Origin: Comamonadaceae bacterium
Lineage (GTDB): Bacteria; Pseudomonadota; Gammaproteobacteria; Burkholderiales; Burkholderiaceae_C
Assembly: GCA_947448745.1 (NCBI GenBank)
Contig: CANFOQ010000019.1
Span: forward strand, 1 to 49,331
Reading direction: 5' to 3'
DNA: 49,331 nt
A program made the position numbers and the translations under genes. The notes under the pieces are model-generated. The model saw nothing but the letters and a program-made list of their open reading frames with translations, made no database searches and had not been told where the DNA came from. This document shows, in pieces, positions 10,321 through 19,558 of this stretch. How positions within the stretch are numbered: the first letter of the stretch is position 1; each line of letters starts with the position of its first letter.

Positions 10321-11888
10321 CACGTATTTACCGTGGTGTTTTCATTCTGTGGATCGTGCTTCGCTTCGGTCTGGACGAGTTGTTGCTGTCTGGTTTCAAG
10401 CAAGCATGGCTGCGGCCTGCCACCCGGGTGCTCACCTTGGGCCGCAACTTATCGGCACCGCGTGGCCAACGTTTGCGTCAAGCCTTGGAACACTTGGGCC
10501 CTATCTTCGTCAAGCTTGGCCAAGTCTTGTCCACACGTCGCGACTTGCTCCCAAGCGACATTGCTGATGAACTGGCCAAACTGCAAGACCAAGTGCCACC
10601 ATTCCCTTCCGATGTTGCAGTGGCTTCCATCGAACGCGCCTTTGGACGCCCCGTCGATCAGATCTTCAGCCAGTTCGACCGCACACCTGTTGCCAGTGCC
10701 TCTATTGCACAAGTTCACTTTGGCAAGCTGAAAAACGCGCAAGGTGTTGAGCGCGAAGTGGCGGTGAAAGTGTTGCGCCCCGGCATGCTCAAGGTCATCA
10801 ACAAAGACTTGGAGTTGATGCACACGATGGCGCGTTGGCTAGACCGTCTGTCGTCTGATGGCAAGCGCCTCAAACCGCGTGAAGTGGTGGCCGAGTTTGA
10901 CAAGTACTTGCATGACGAACTCGATTTGGTGCGCGAAGCTTCCAATGCCACGCAACTGCGTCGCAACATGGAAGGTCTGAATTTGGTGTTGATTCCCGAG
11001 ATGATTTGGGAATATTGCAGTCAAGAAGTGATCGTGATGGAACGCATGCACGGCCTGCCCATCAGCCAAGTCGATGCCTTGCGCCAAGCCGGCGTGGATA
11101 TTCCCAAGTTGGCACGCGATGGCGTCACCATCTTTTTCACACAGGTGTTTCGCGATGGTTTTTTCCATGCCGACATGCACCCCGGCAACATCCAAGTCAG
11201 TGTGGCACCGGCCACGTTTGGCCAATACGTGTCGCTTGATTTCGGCATTGTGGGCACGCTTACCGAGTTCGACAAAGAATACTTGGCCCAAAACTTCACC
11301 GCGTTTTTCAGACGCGACTACAAACGCGTGGCCGAATTGCACATCGAATCTGGTTGGGTGCCAGCACAGACCCGCGTGGACGAATTGGAGTCGGCCATTC
11401 GCGCCGTCTGCGAACCTTATTTCGACCGGCCCTTGAAAGAAATTTCGCTGGGCATGGTGCTCATGCGGCTGTTCCAAACCTCACGCCGTTTCCAAGTGGA
11501 AATTCAGCCGCAGTTGGTGTTGCTGCAAAAAACGCTGCTGAATATTGAGGGTTTGGGTCGGCAACTCGACCCCGACTTGGACTTGTGGAGTACCGCCAAA
11601 CCATTCTTGGAAAAGTGGATGCTCGAGCAAGTTGGGCCGCAGCGCTTGTGGCATCAACTCAAAACCGAGGCGCCACGGTTTGCCAAGATGTTGCCGCAGT
11701 TGCCGCGCTTGGTTTATGCGTATTTGCAGCGCGATTCAGACGCCGAGCGCAAGCAATTGTTGGCGTTGTTGCAAGCACAGCGCAAATCCAATCAAACACT
11801 TCACACCATCTTGCTGCTGATTTTGGGTTTCTTGGGTGGCATCATCATCATGGCCGTGCTGTTTGGCACGGTCAGCCTCAACCTCTAA
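10317..11888 (+). CDS. ubiB: Ubiquinone biosynthesis protein UbiB (atypical kinase/ATPase)
   Basis: Membrane-anchored ADCK/ABC1-type kinase-like ATPase needed for ubiquinone synthesis, probably for extracting intermediates from the membrane. The 523-aa protein contains the KxGQ motif as KLGQ at 66-69, the alanine-rich loop [14 protein letters not shown], the catalytic loop [12 protein letters not shown], and the metal-binding DFGIVGTL. Two hydrophobic C-terminal segments (about 490-520) anchor it in the inner membrane. It starts within the stop of ubiJ. Its stop overlaps by four bases with that of the convergent potI gene, so no terminator fits between them. Confidence 0.96.
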   Translation: MTRIYRGVFILWIVLRFGLDELLLSGFKQAWLRPATRVLTLGRNLSAPRGQRLRQALEHLGPIFVKLGQVLSTRRDLLPSDIADELAKLQDQVPPFPSDVAVASIERAFGRPVDQIFSQFDRTPVASASIAQVHFGKLKNAQGVEREVAVKVLRPGMLKVINKDLELMHTMARWLDRLSSDGKRLKPREVVAEFDKYLHDELDLVREASNATQLRRNMEGLNLVLIPEMIWEYCSQEVIVMERMHGLPISQVDALRQAGVDIPKLARDGVTIFFTQVFRDGFFHADMHPGNIQVSVAPATFGQYVSLDFGIVGTLTEFDKEYLAQNFTAFFRRDYKRVAELHIESGWVPAQTRVDELESAIRAVCEPYFDRPLKEISLGMVLMRLFQTSRRFQVEIQPQLVLLQKTLLNIEGLGRQLDPDLDLWSTAKPFLEKWMLEQVGPQRLWHQLKTEAPRFAKMLPQLPRLVYAYLQRDSDAERKQLLALLQAQRKSNQTLHTILLLILGFLGGIIIMAVLFGTVSLNL

Positions 11889-12712
11889 TCACTGATGCGT
11901 GTTTGCGCTTGTCGCATTTGCCGGGCCGTGTGCACACCATAAACAACCACGGCCAAACTCACCACCAGCATCAACAGCGTGGCTGCCGCATAGATGGAGG
12001 GGTTCACACCGCGGCGTGCATAGCTGAAGATGACTTGAGGCAAAGTGGTCACGCCGGGGCCAGATAAAAACTCAGACACCACCACGTCGTCAAATGACAA
12101 GGTGAAGGTGAGCAACCAAGCCGCCACCAAAGCTTGCGAAATATTAGGCAAGGTGACCAAGAAAAAGACTTGGTAGGGACGACAACCCAAGTCCAGAGCC
12201 GCTTCCTCAATGGATCGGTCCATTTCTTTCAAGCGCGATTGCACCACCACACTGGCATAGGCCATGCCTAAGAGTGCATGCCCCAAGATGATGGTGAAGG
12301 CCCCGCGCTCAGGCCAGCCAAGCAAGCGTTCCATGCCCACAAACAGCAACAGCAAGGACAAACCGATGATGACTTCAGGCATCACCAGGGGCGAGCTGAG
12401 CATGGCGTTGAACAGCGTGCGGCCAGTGAAGCGACCAAACCGAATGAGGGCAAAGGCTGCCAAGGTGGCCAAGATGGTGGCCAAAGTGGCGCTCATCAAG
12501 GCGACGTTGAGCGACAACATGAAGCCTTCAACCAGACGAGTATCGTTCCACAGCGCTTGGTACCAGCGCAACGAAAACCCAGTGAACACACTGTCCTGAC
12601 GTGTGCTGTTGAATGAAAAAACGATCAGGAAAAACAGGGGCAAATAGAAAAAAGCAAATACGCCTGTCAACCACCAGGTGCCAAAGTATCGACGCCAGCC
12701 TAGTGCACGCAT
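11885..12712 (-). CDS. potI: Polyamine (putrescine/spermidine) ABC transporter permease PotI
   Basis: A 275-aa inner-membrane permease of the binding-protein-dependent type. About six membrane segments are visible, starting [22 protein letters not shown]. The cytoplasmic EAA loop that contacts the ATPase reads [22 protein letters not shown]. Sequence and gene order (potF, potH, potI) match the putrescine uptake system PotFGHI. The ATG at 12712 overlaps the potH stop by one base (TGATG). The gene converges on ubiB with a four-base overlap of the two stops. Putrescine is the likely substrate by homology, but spermidine or other amines cannot be excluded. Confidence 0.92.
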   Translation of the reverse strand: MRALGWRRYFGTWWLTGVFAFFYLPLFFLIVFSFNSTRQDSVFTGFSLRWYQALWNDTRLVEGFMLSLNVALMSATLATILATLAAFALIRFGRFTGRTLFNAMLSSPLVMPEVIIGLSLLLLFVGMERLLGWPERGAFTIILGHALLGMAYASVVVQSRLKEMDRSIEEAALDLGCRPYQVFFLVTLPNISQALVAAWLLTFTLSFDDVVVSEFLSGPGVTTLPQVIFSYARRGVNPSIYAAATLLMLVVSLAVVVYGVHTARQMRQAQTRISD

Positions 12713-13644
12713 CAGAGCTGCTCCTGTTCAACTTGGCGAGCCGCGCGTTGGTTGTACCAAGCCAATGGAAACACCACGCCCACAATCATCACCACCGATA
12801 AAGCACTAGCACGCGGCCAGTTGTTGCTGCTGAACATCTCATCCCACACCACGCGTCCGATCATCAGGTTTTCAGCGCCACCCAGCAGGGAAGGAATCAC
12901 GAATTCACCAAGACAAGGGATGAACACCAAGATAGACCCAGCCACGATGCCCGATCGGCTCAGCGGCACGGTGATCAGCCAAAAACTTTGCCAAGGTGTC
13001 GAACCCAGGTCTTGCGCCGCTTCCAGCAATCGGTCGTCCATCTTCACCAAGTTGGCATACAGCGGCAACACCATGAACGGCAGATAAACATAAGTCATGC
13101 CCACCAACATGGACACGTCGTTGTAGAGCAATTGGATGGGCTCTGGCGTCAAGCCAACAAACACCAGCAAGTTGTTGATCAGACCTTGGTCAGCCAGCAA
13201 GCCTTTCCAAGCATAAACACGCAATAAAAAAGAAGTCCAAAAAGGGAGCATCACCATCAGCAACAGCAATGGTCGAACGCGTGCATCGCTGCGGGCTAAA
13301 AAATAGGCGAAGGGATAGCCAAAAAACAAACACAGCAGCGTTGTCCACAAAGCGTATTTGAGGGACAAGGCATAGGATTCGATGTAGAGGGTTTGCCCCC
13401 AACCCGACTCAGCATCGAGCAGCAAGGAGACATAGTTGGCCAACTTCAAATGCAAAGACACGTGTCCTGCATCGGTTTGCACCAAGGGGGCAAAGGGGTC
13501 CAGACCTTCTCCCATGTCTGTCACGCTCATGCGCAACAGAATGAAAAAAGGAACTGCAAAAAACAGCAGCAACCAAAACCAAGGGATGCCCAGCACGAGC
13601 GCGCGCCCGCGCTGGTGCAACCATTGGCTCAGGAGGTGTTTCAC
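12712..13644 (-). CDS. potH: Polyamine ABC transporter permease PotH
   Basis: A 310-aa permease partner of PotI. The N-terminus carries a membrane segment (ALVLGIPWFWLLLFFAVPFF), followed by a periplasmic stretch and five more membrane segments. The EAA loop reads LEAAQDLGSTPWQSFWLITVPLS. The gene starts with GTG at 13644, within a GTGA overlap with the potF stop, so the two are coupled. The potF-potH-potI order lacks the potG ATPase gene, which in E. coli lies between potF and potH, so the ATPase must come from elsewhere in the genome. Confidence 0.92.
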   Translation of the reverse strand: MKHLLSQWLHQRGRALVLGIPWFWLLLFFAVPFFILLRMSVTDMGEGLDPFAPLVQTDAGHVSLHLKLANYVSLLLDAESGWGQTLYIESYALSLKYALWTTLLCLFFGYPFAYFLARSDARVRPLLLLMVMLPFWTSFLLRVYAWKGLLADQGLINNLLVFVGLTPEPIQLLYNDVSMLVGMTYVYLPFMVLPLYANLVKMDDRLLEAAQDLGSTPWQSFWLITVPLSRSGIVAGSILVFIPCLGEFVIPSLLGGAENLMIGRVVWDEMFSSNNWPRASALSVVMIVGVVFPLAWYNQRAARQVEQEQL

Positions 13645-14774
13645 TTACCTTTTTTGAAGCTGGTGTAAACAGATGTCATGGATTCGCGCTCGGCATTGCC
13701 CAGGGCCGCAGGGGGCACCATGGTGGCCAAGGTGGCCTGGTCAGGGAAGACCGATTTGTTTTGCGCCATGTCTGGATTGACATTGGCCAAACTGGCTTTG
13801 TTGGCTGTGGGATAGCTCAACTCGTTGGTCAAAGCGGCAGACACTTCAGGCTTCAAAAAGTAATTGATGAAGGCCATCGCGTTGTTGGGGTGTTTGGCAT
13901 CCGCAGGAACGGCCAAGGTGTCAAAGAAAATCAGGCCGCCTGTTTTGGGCAACAAGGCTTGGAGTTCGTGGCCGCTTTTGTTTTCTTGCGCGCGGGTCAT
14001 GGCAATGTTGATGTCGCCAGCCCAGCCCAAGGCGACACAGGCTTTGCCACCTGCCAAATCGTCAATCATGGTGCTCGAGAACAATCGAATGTCTTTGCGA
14101 ACCTTGGCCAGCATCTCGCCCGCGGCTTTGTGGTCGGCGGCATCCTCTGAGTAGGCATTTTTGCCGATGTAATGCAGGGCAGGGGGCAAGACTTCGGTTG
14201 GGGAATCTAAATAGGCGATGCCACAAGATTTCAATTTAGAGGTGTAGGTGGGGTTGAACACCAGATCCCATGCGTTGTCAGGCATCGGGGTGCTGCCCAA
14301 AGCTTTGGCCACTTTGGCTTTGTTGATGCCCACGGTGGTGAAACTCCAAGCCCATGGCAACACATGTTCATTGCCAGCATCCACGCCCACCAACTTGCTC
14401 ATCAAGTCAGGGTCCAGATTTTTATAGTTTGGAATTTGCGACTTGTCCAGTTTCTTTAACAAGCCCGCCTCGATTTGCGCTTTGACAAAGGTAGAGCCTG
14501 GAACCACGATGTCGTAGCCTGAATTGCCGGCCACCAATTTGGCTTGCAGTGCTTCGTTGTTTTCAAAGGTTTGGTAATTGACCTTGATGCCCGTCTCTTT
14601 TTCAAAGTTTGCAATCATGTCTTGCGCGACATAATCAGGCCAGTTGTAAATATTTAGTATCTTTTCTTCAGCATTGACAGCAGCAACTGGCGCTGCGGCT
14701 TTGGGTTCTTCTTTTTTGCCGCAAGCCACAACGGCCAGCGACGCCATGACTACCCACAAAAGACGTTTATTCAT
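13641..14774 (-). CDS. potF: Polyamine ABC transporter substrate-binding lipoprotein PotF
   Basis: A 377-aa extracytoplasmic solute-binding protein of the spermidine/putrescine family. The N-terminus MNKRLLWVVMASLAVVACGK has a lipobox (VVAC, Cys18) and so predicts a lipoprotein, while E. coli PotF is a soluble periplasmic protein. The mature protein starts with the family pattern ILNIYNWPDYVAQDMIANFE and contains NEHVLPWAWSFTTVGINK, a polyamine-pocket region. The stop is within the potH start. The upstream gap to the divergent fmdB-type gene (14775-14949) must hold promoters for both directions. A purine-rich ribosome-binding stretch is seen close to the ATG. Confidence 0.93.
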   Translation of the reverse strand: MNKRLLWVVMASLAVVACGKKEEPKAAAPVAAVNAEEKILNIYNWPDYVAQDMIANFEKETGIKVNYQTFENNEALQAKLVAGNSGYDIVVPGSTFVKAQIEAGLLKKLDKSQIPNYKNLDPDLMSKLVGVDAGNEHVLPWAWSFTTVGINKAKVAKALGSTPMPDNAWDLVFNPTYTSKLKSCGIAYLDSPTEVLPPALHYIGKNAYSEDAADHKAAGEMLAKVRKDIRLFSSTMIDDLAGGKACVALGWAGDINIAMTRAQENKSGHELQALLPKTGGLIFFDTLAVPADAKHPNNAMAFINYFLKPEVSAALTNELSYPTANKASLANVNPDMAQNKSVFPDQATLATMVPPAALGNAERESMTSVYTSFKKGK

Positions 14775-14949
14775 GATGGCAAAAGCTCCATAAGAGAGGT
14801 GTGAGGGAGGAGGGTCAAAAAGGCGCGCACGCGTGCCAGCCGCGTAGTATATGAACAGAAGGCTTGCACGCTCTTTGTAGCCTGTTCAGAGAGATAAAAA
14901 GCTTACAATCCTAGGCTTTGAGCCGTCACAGCGTTAGAGCGACTAAACC
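14775..14949. promoter_or_regulatory. Divergent control region between potF and the fmdB-type gene
   Basis: A 175-base gap between two genes that point away from each other. On the plus strand a TACAAT hexamer at 14904-14909 is a fair -10 box for the zinc-ribbon gene, but no good -35 lies at the usual distance. For potF, a purine-rich stretch on the minus strand precedes the ATG. No clear operator repeat was found. The assignment rests mainly on gene geometry. Confidence 0.4.
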
Positions 14950-15249
14950 ATGCCAATTTATGCCTATAAATGCGGGTCTTGCGGCTTCGCAAAAGATATT
15001 TTGCAAAAGATGTCCGACCCCGCGCTTGAAGTTTGCCCTCAATGCAGCAAACCCAGCTTTGCCAAGCAATTGACCGCTGCTGGATTTCAATTGAAGGGTT
15101 CGGGTTGGTACGCCACCGATTTCAAAGGTGGCGGCACAACCACCACCGCCCCTTCAACCGACAGCACCCCCGCAGCACCAGCCGGCGGCACCGATACGCC
15201 AACTGCGGCCAGCGCCAGCGGATGCGCCGCCGGATGCGCCTGCCACTGA
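14950..15249 (+). CDS. FmdB-type zinc-ribbon protein
   Basis: A 99-aa protein with an N-terminal zinc ribbon of the FmdB/CxxC_CxxC_SSSS family. The start MPIYAYKCGSCGFAKDILQK is typical, with Cys pairs CGSC (residues 8-11) and CPQC (about 29-32) as metal ligands. A conserved block (FQLKGSGWYATDFKG) follows. The C-terminal third is a low-complexity Thr/Ala/Pro/Gly tail ending in a small Cys-rich group (SGCAAGCACH). The function of the family is not established; a regulatory role was proposed for FmdB. The gene lies seven bases before the DUF502 gene and close to aspS, a common neighbourhood in betaproteobacteria. Confidence 0.88.
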   Translation: MPIYAYKCGSCGFAKDILQKMSDPALEVCPQCSKPSFAKQLTAAGFQLKGSGWYATDFKGGGTTTTAPSTDSTPAAPAGGTDTPTAASASGCAAGCACH

Positions 15250-15256
15250 CCAACTC

Positions 15257-15904
15257 ATGAACTTGAAAAAATACATTTTTGCAGGGCTGCTGGTTTGGCT
15301 GCCTCTGGCCATCACCCTGTGGGTGCTCAGTTGGCTGATTGGCGTGCTCGATGGCATTTTTGCCAATGTGCTTCATGGCTTGGGTAATTTATTGCCACAA
15401 GCTTTCAACGATTCTTTTGCCCACCTTCAAGACATTCGTGGGCTGGGCGTGGTCTTGGTTTTTTTGGTGTTGGTACTTACCGGCGCCTTTGCATCCAATG
15501 TGTTTGGCAACTGGTTGGTTAAACAGTGGGACAAACTGTTTACCCACATCCCTATCGTCAAATCCATCTACACCAGCGTCAAAAAGGTTTCAGACACTTT
15601 GTTCTCTAGCAATGGCAATGCATTTCGCAAAGCTTTGCTGGTTCAATACCCGCGTCAAGGCGCTTGGACCATCGCTTTCCAAACCGGCACACCTTCAGGT
15701 GAAGTGTCTCAACATGTGGGTGAAGGCTTTATCAGTATTTATGTGCCCACCACCCCCAACCCCACCAGCGGTTTCTTTTTGCTGGTGCCCAGCAAAGATG
15801 TCGTTGAACTCGACATGAGCGTGGATGAAGCACTCACCTATGTGATTTCCATGGGCGCTGTGTCGCCCAGCGGACCCATGACGCATCCATCACCCCTTCA
15901 ATAA
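15257..15904 (+). CDS. DUF502 family membrane protein
   Basis: A 215-aa integral membrane protein starting MNLKKYIFAGLLVWLPLAIT. Two membrane segments are clear (about 7-30 and 65-90), followed by the conserved family motif HIPIVKSIYTSVKKVSDTLF and a C-terminal soluble domain with FISIYVPTTPNPTSGFFLL and a final VISMGAVSP. All of these are hallmarks of DUF502, whose function is unknown. The ATG at 15257 is chosen since the frame upstream is out of frame with, and inside, the fmdB-type gene. It is followed by aspS after a 69-base gap. Confidence 0.9.
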   Translation: MNLKKYIFAGLLVWLPLAITLWVLSWLIGVLDGIFANVLHGLGNLLPQAFNDSFAHLQDIRGLGVVLVFLVLVLTGAFASNVFGNWLVKQWDKLFTHIPIVKSIYTSVKKVSDTLFSSNGNAFRKALLVQYPRQGAWTIAFQTGTPSGEVSQHVGEGFISIYVPTTPNPTSGFFLLVPSKDVVELDMSVDEALTYVISMGAVSPSGPMTHPSPLQ

Positions 15905-15973
15905 GCTGACATGCCGCCTAGGCAGCAGCTTGATCTTCCCCATTCACGAGCAATACAGAAAGAAGAAAACACC

Positions 15974-17791
15974 ATGGCGATGCGAACTCATTACTGCGGC
16001 TTGGTAACCGATACCTTGCAAGGCGAAACCGTGACCTTGTGCGGCTGGGTCAACCGTCGCCGTGACCATGGTGGCGTGATCTTCATCGACCTGCGTGACC
16101 GAGAAGGTTATGTCCAAGTCGTCTGCGACCCTGATCGCCCTGAGATGTTCAAAGTGGCTGAAGACGTTCGCAATGAGTTCTGCATTCAGGTCAAAGGTCT
16201 GGTGCGTGCACGCCCCGACGGCACCACCAACGACAACTTGAAAAGCGGCAAGATTGAAGTCCTCTGCCATGAGTTGATCGTGCTCAACCCATCGGTCACC
16301 CCACCGTTCCAACTCGATGACGACAACTTGTCGGAAACCACGCGTTTGACGCACCGTGTGCTGGACTTGCGCCGCCCCTACATGCAGAAAAACCTGATGC
16401 TGCGTTACAAAGTGTCCATGGCGGTCCGTCGTTTCCTGGATGACAACGGCTTTGTGGACATTGAAACGCCCATGCTGACCAAAAGCACACCCGAAGGCGC
16501 GCGCGACTACCTGGTGCCAAGCCGTGTCCACGATGGCCATTTCTTTGCGTTGCCTCAGTCGCCTCAGTTGTTCAAGCAATTGCTCATGGTCGCCGGTTTT
16601 GACCGCTATTACCAAATCACCAAATGTTTCCGTGACGAAGACTTGCGCGCGGACCGTCAACCTGAATTCACCCAGATTGATATTGAAACCTCGTTCCTTG
16701 GTGAAGAAGAAATTCGCGCCATGTTCCAAGACATGATCAAAGGCGTCTTTAAAACCGCCTTGAACGTGGAGTTGGGCGAGTTCCCCATCATGGCTTACAG
16801 CGAAGCCATGCACCGCTTTGGCTCGGACAAGCCTGATCTGCGCATCAAACTTGAATTCGCTGAACTCACCGATGTGATGGCAGATGTTGATTTCAAAGTC
16901 TTCTCAGGCGCTGCCAACATGAAAGGCGGTCGCGTGGTGGCTTTGCGCGTGCCCAACGGTTCGAAAGAAGTGGGTGGCATCAGCCGCGGTGACATCGACG
17001 CCTACACCGAGTTCGTCAAGATATACGGTGCCAAAGGCTTGGCCTACATCCGCGTCAACGAATTGGCCAAAGGCCGTGATGGTCTGCAGTCACCCATCGT
17101 GAAAAACATCCACGACAAAGCACTGGATGAAGTGCTGAAACGCACAGGCGCTCAAGACGGCGATTTGATTTTCTTCGGCGCAGACAAGGCCAAGATCGTC
17201 AACGATGCCATCGGTGCATTGCGTTTGAAAATAGGCCACAGCGAGTTCGGTAAAAAGAATGGGTTGTTTGAGGATCGTTGGGCACCGATGTGGGTGGTGG
17301 ACTTCCCGATGTTCGAATACGACGAAGAAGCACAGCGCTACAACGCTGTGCACCACCCGTTCACTGCGCCCAAAGACGGCCATGAAGACTGGATGGTCAC
17401 CGCCCCCGAGAAATGCATTGCCAAGGGCTATGACATGGTGCTCAACGGCTGGGAAATTGGTGGTGGCTCAGTGCGTATCCACCGTGCCGATGTCCAGCAA
17501 AAGGTGTTCGATGCTTTGAAAATCACACCCGAAGAAGCCCAAGTGAAATTCGGTTTCTTGCTGGATGCTTTGCAATACGGTGCACCCCCTCACGGCGGCT
17601 TGGCCTTTGGCCTGGACCGCATCGTCACGTTGATGACCGGCGCCGACTCCATTCGGGATGTGATCGCGTTCCCCAAGACCCAACGGGCGCAATGCCTTTT
17701 GACCCAAGCCCCTTCATTGGTGGATGAAAAACAGTTGCGCGAATTGCATATTCGCCTGAGAAATTTAGAGGCCAATCAGAACGCCGCATGA
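15974..17791 (+). CDS. aspS: Aspartyl-tRNA synthetase, probably non-discriminating (Asp/Asn) type
   Basis: A 605-aa class II synthetase of bacterial type. It has an N-terminal OB-fold anticodon domain (about 1-110), the class II catalytic core with motif 2 region [19 protein letters not shown], the bacterial GAD insertion, and motif 3 region [14 protein letters not shown]. In the anticodon domain the motif [10 protein letters not shown] has His, where the discriminating E. coli enzyme has Leu (RRRDLGS), and a Gly is present in SGKIEV. These residues match the non-discriminating enzyme of Pseudomonas aeruginosa, which also charges tRNA(Asn) for later amidation by GatCAB. The ATG at 15974 gives MAMRTHYCG; an ATG two codons on is equally possible. 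The longer open frame upstream lacks similarity. Confidence 0.95.
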   Translation: MAMRTHYCGLVTDTLQGETVTLCGWVNRRRDHGGVIFIDLRDREGYVQVVCDPDRPEMFKVAEDVRNEFCIQVKGLVRARPDGTTNDNLKSGKIEVLCHELIVLNPSVTPPFQLDDDNLSETTRLTHRVLDLRRPYMQKNLMLRYKVSMAVRRFLDDNGFVDIETPMLTKSTPEGARDYLVPSRVHDGHFFALPQSPQLFKQLLMVAGFDRYYQITKCFRDEDLRADRQPEFTQIDIETSFLGEEEIRAMFQDMIKGVFKTALNVELGEFPIMAYSEAMHRFGSDKPDLRIKLEFAELTDVMADVDFKVFSGAANMKGGRVVALRVPNGSKEVGGISRGDIDAYTEFVKIYGAKGLAYIRVNELAKGRDGLQSPIVKNIHDKALDEVLKRTGAQDGDLIFFGADKAKIVNDAIGALRLKIGHSEFGKKNGLFEDRWAPMWVVDFPMFEYDEEAQRYNAVHHPFTAPKDGHEDWMVTAPEKCIAKGYDMVLNGWEIGGGSVRIHRADVQQKVFDALKITPEEAQVKFGFLLDALQYGAPPHGGLAFGLDRIVTLMTGADSIRDVIAFPKTQRAQCLLTQAPSLVDEKQLRELHIRLRNLEANQNAA

Positions 17792-17947
17792 TTCGTAAAA
17801 AGTAATAAATAGTATTCATTTATTAAGATAAATAGCCATTTAAATAATACTTAAATGGCTATTTATCAAGCCAGAATCAATAAATTCAACAATTTCAAGT
17901 CGATTATCGAATAAAAAGAGTACTTTTGAAGCGGTTAATATCCGCAT
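17792..17947. promoter_or_regulatory. AT-rich control region ahead of the hybrid-kinase pair
   Basis: About 25% G+C over 17821-17940, in sharp contrast to the GC-rich neighbours. It holds four symmetric elements: the 17-bp hairpin at 17827-17867 (listed separately), TCGAT-T-ATCGA at 17900-17910, AAAAG-AGTA-CTTTT at about 17914-17927, and GCGG-TTAATAT-CCGC at 17931-17945, ending two bases before the kinase ATG. No consensus promoter was identified with confidence, and no Shine-Dalgarno sequence precedes the ATG, so the last hairpin may affect translation. A regulatory role is inferred from position and symmetry only. Confidence 0.5.
17827..17867 (+). terminator. 17-bp perfect hairpin after aspS
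   Basis: GATAAATAGCCATTTAA (17827-17843), a seven-base loop (ATAATAC) and its exact complement TTAAATGGCTATTTATC (17851-17867). It starts 35 bases after the aspS stop. The stem is AT-rich and is not followed by a run of T on the plus strand, so it is not a textbook intrinsic terminator. It may act as an mRNA 3' end stabiliser, a weak terminator or a protein site. The symmetry is certain; the role is not. Confidence 0.5.
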
Positions 17948-19546
17948 ATGAATATCTTTCTAGATAATTTTGTCAAGTTGATGGCGCTGAATTCCGAACG
18001 TTGGCGCTCGGTCAATCGGCTTGGGGTCCACGGCTTGCTGATCCTGGGAACCCTGGCGGCGTGCTTCATGGTTTGGTGGGGTGGCGGTATTTATTCGCCA
18101 AGCTTGCTGTGGTTGGCCATCATGCCCAATGCAGCCCTCTTCTTTTTATCGCAAACCGCCACCATGGCCTGGTTGGCGGTGGTGATGATGGTTTTATTGG
18201 CGATCAGCGCCTCAGCGCAGGAAAGCATGCTTCAAATGCAGGAAGTCATGTTGAACATGTCGGGACTCGGCGTGGCCATGCACCTGGTGCTTGCCCAACT
18301 GTGCTTGATGGTGATTCACTTGATCTATGACTGGCAATACCGTCAAAAAAGCAGTCGTATTTCGGCCAGTATCCAAAAAATGAAAGCAGTGCAAAAAAAG
18401 CTGCAAGTCACAGAAATATACAAAGACCGATTTATCGCCACCGTCAGTGAAGATTTGCGTTCTCCCATGAATGCCATCTTGGGCTATAGCGAAGTGCTGG
18501 CCGACATGGCAGAGCACAAACCAGACTTGAGCGACACGGTGCAGCACATCCGAACATCTATTCAGCAGCTGCTCGACATGACCAACAACATCTTGGATCA
18601 CGCCCAATTGAATGCAGGTCAATTGCAACTGAATTTTCGACCCATGTCATTGCAGCGTGTCATTCAAAACGAATGGGCGCAGTGGTCAGTGAACACGGCG
18701 GTGGAATTCAACATCGTGGTGCAAAAAAACATGCCCGAATGGCTGTGGTGTGATGAAGATCGATTCAAGCAAATCGTCAGTATTTTGTTAGGCAATGCCA
18801 AGAAATTCACCAGCCAAGGACAAGTGTTGTTGCAGTTCAGTCACCAAGCGGGCGTGCTGCAAATTGATATTCGAGACACGGGCGTGGGCATCACGGATGA
18901 AGTTAAAGCCTACATCTTCAAACGTTTTGACAAAGGCGACGAGGCCTTGCAGCACAAGTTCGTTGGGATTGGTTTGGGATTGGCCAATGCTTTGGAGTTG
19001 ACCCATTTGTTTGGCGGCAACATTGGTTTTGAAAGCCAAAACAGCCAAGGATCGCATTTTTGGGTGCGTTTGCCCATCCGCAAGTGTGATTGGACGCAAG
19101 CCACACCCAACCCATCAATTGAAAACACTGAGGTGGGCCATCGTCGAATTTTGATCATTGATGATGAACCGGTGGGCTTGTTGGTGTTGGACCATGCCTT
19201 GCACAAAATGTGGCCCCATGCGCAAGTCACCCAAACTTGCAGTGGCGAACAAGCTTTGAAGCATTTACAAGAATCTGATTTCGATGTGGTGCTGATGAAT
19301 GGCTGGATGACACATCTTGAAGCAGGTCAATGGGGCATAAAGATCAAGCAAGAAATGACAGCCAGGCAGCGCGATATTGCATTGATAGGTGTCACTGCCA
19401 GCACCCACGGTGAAGCCAAAGATCAGTTGCTGAAAGCGGGTATGGACGCAGTGGTCGTCAAACCATTAGATCCTCAACAATTCAGTCAAACCATGCACAA
19501 AGCTTTGAAGTACGGTCAAAAAACCGAACTTGGCTTGCGCGCTTAA
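17948..19546 (+). CDS. Degenerate hybrid histidine kinase: intact ATPase domain, both phospho-acceptors lost
   Basis: A 532-aa membrane sensor. About four hydrophobic segments cover residues 24-130, with no sizeable periplasmic domain. A HisKA-like helical pair follows (about 155-225), then a HATPase_c domain (about 265-375) and a receiver domain (about 400-520). The H-box reads FIATVSEDLRSPMN, so the phospho-accepting His is replaced by Glu168. The ATP site looks complete: N-box Asn283 in LLGNAKKFT, G1 DTGVGI (Asp310), G2 GIGLGLA (340-346). The receiver keeps the acidic pair Asp405/Asp406, a Thr and a C-terminal Lys (VVKPLD), but the acceptor Asp is Asn451 (VVLMNGWM). It should bind ATP yet cannot take phosphate itself in the usual way. 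It is the paralogue and operon partner of the gene at 19559. Confidence 0.9.
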   Translation: MNIFLDNFVKLMALNSERWRSVNRLGVHGLLILGTLAACFMVWWGGGIYSPSLLWLAIMPNAALFFLSQTATMAWLAVVMMVLLAISASAQESMLQMQEVMLNMSGLGVAMHLVLAQLCLMVIHLIYDWQYRQKSSRISASIQKMKAVQKKLQVTEIYKDRFIATVSEDLRSPMNAILGYSEVLADMAEHKPDLSDTVQHIRTSIQQLLDMTNNILDHAQLNAGQLQLNFRPMSLQRVIQNEWAQWSVNTAVEFNIVVQKNMPEWLWCDEDRFKQIVSILLGNAKKFTSQGQVLLQFSHQAGVLQIDIRDTGVGITDEVKAYIFKRFDKGDEALQHKFVGIGLGLANALELTHLFGGNIGFESQNSQGSHFWVRLPIRKCDWTQATPNPSIENTEVGHRRILIIDDEPVGLLVLDHALHKMWPHAQVTQTCSGEQALKHLQESDFDVVLMNGWMTHLEAGQWGIKIKQEMTARQRDIALIGVTASTHGEAKDQLLKAGMDAVVVKPLDPQQFSQTMHKALKYGQKTELGLRA

Positions 19547-19558
19547 GGGAAGACAGAC

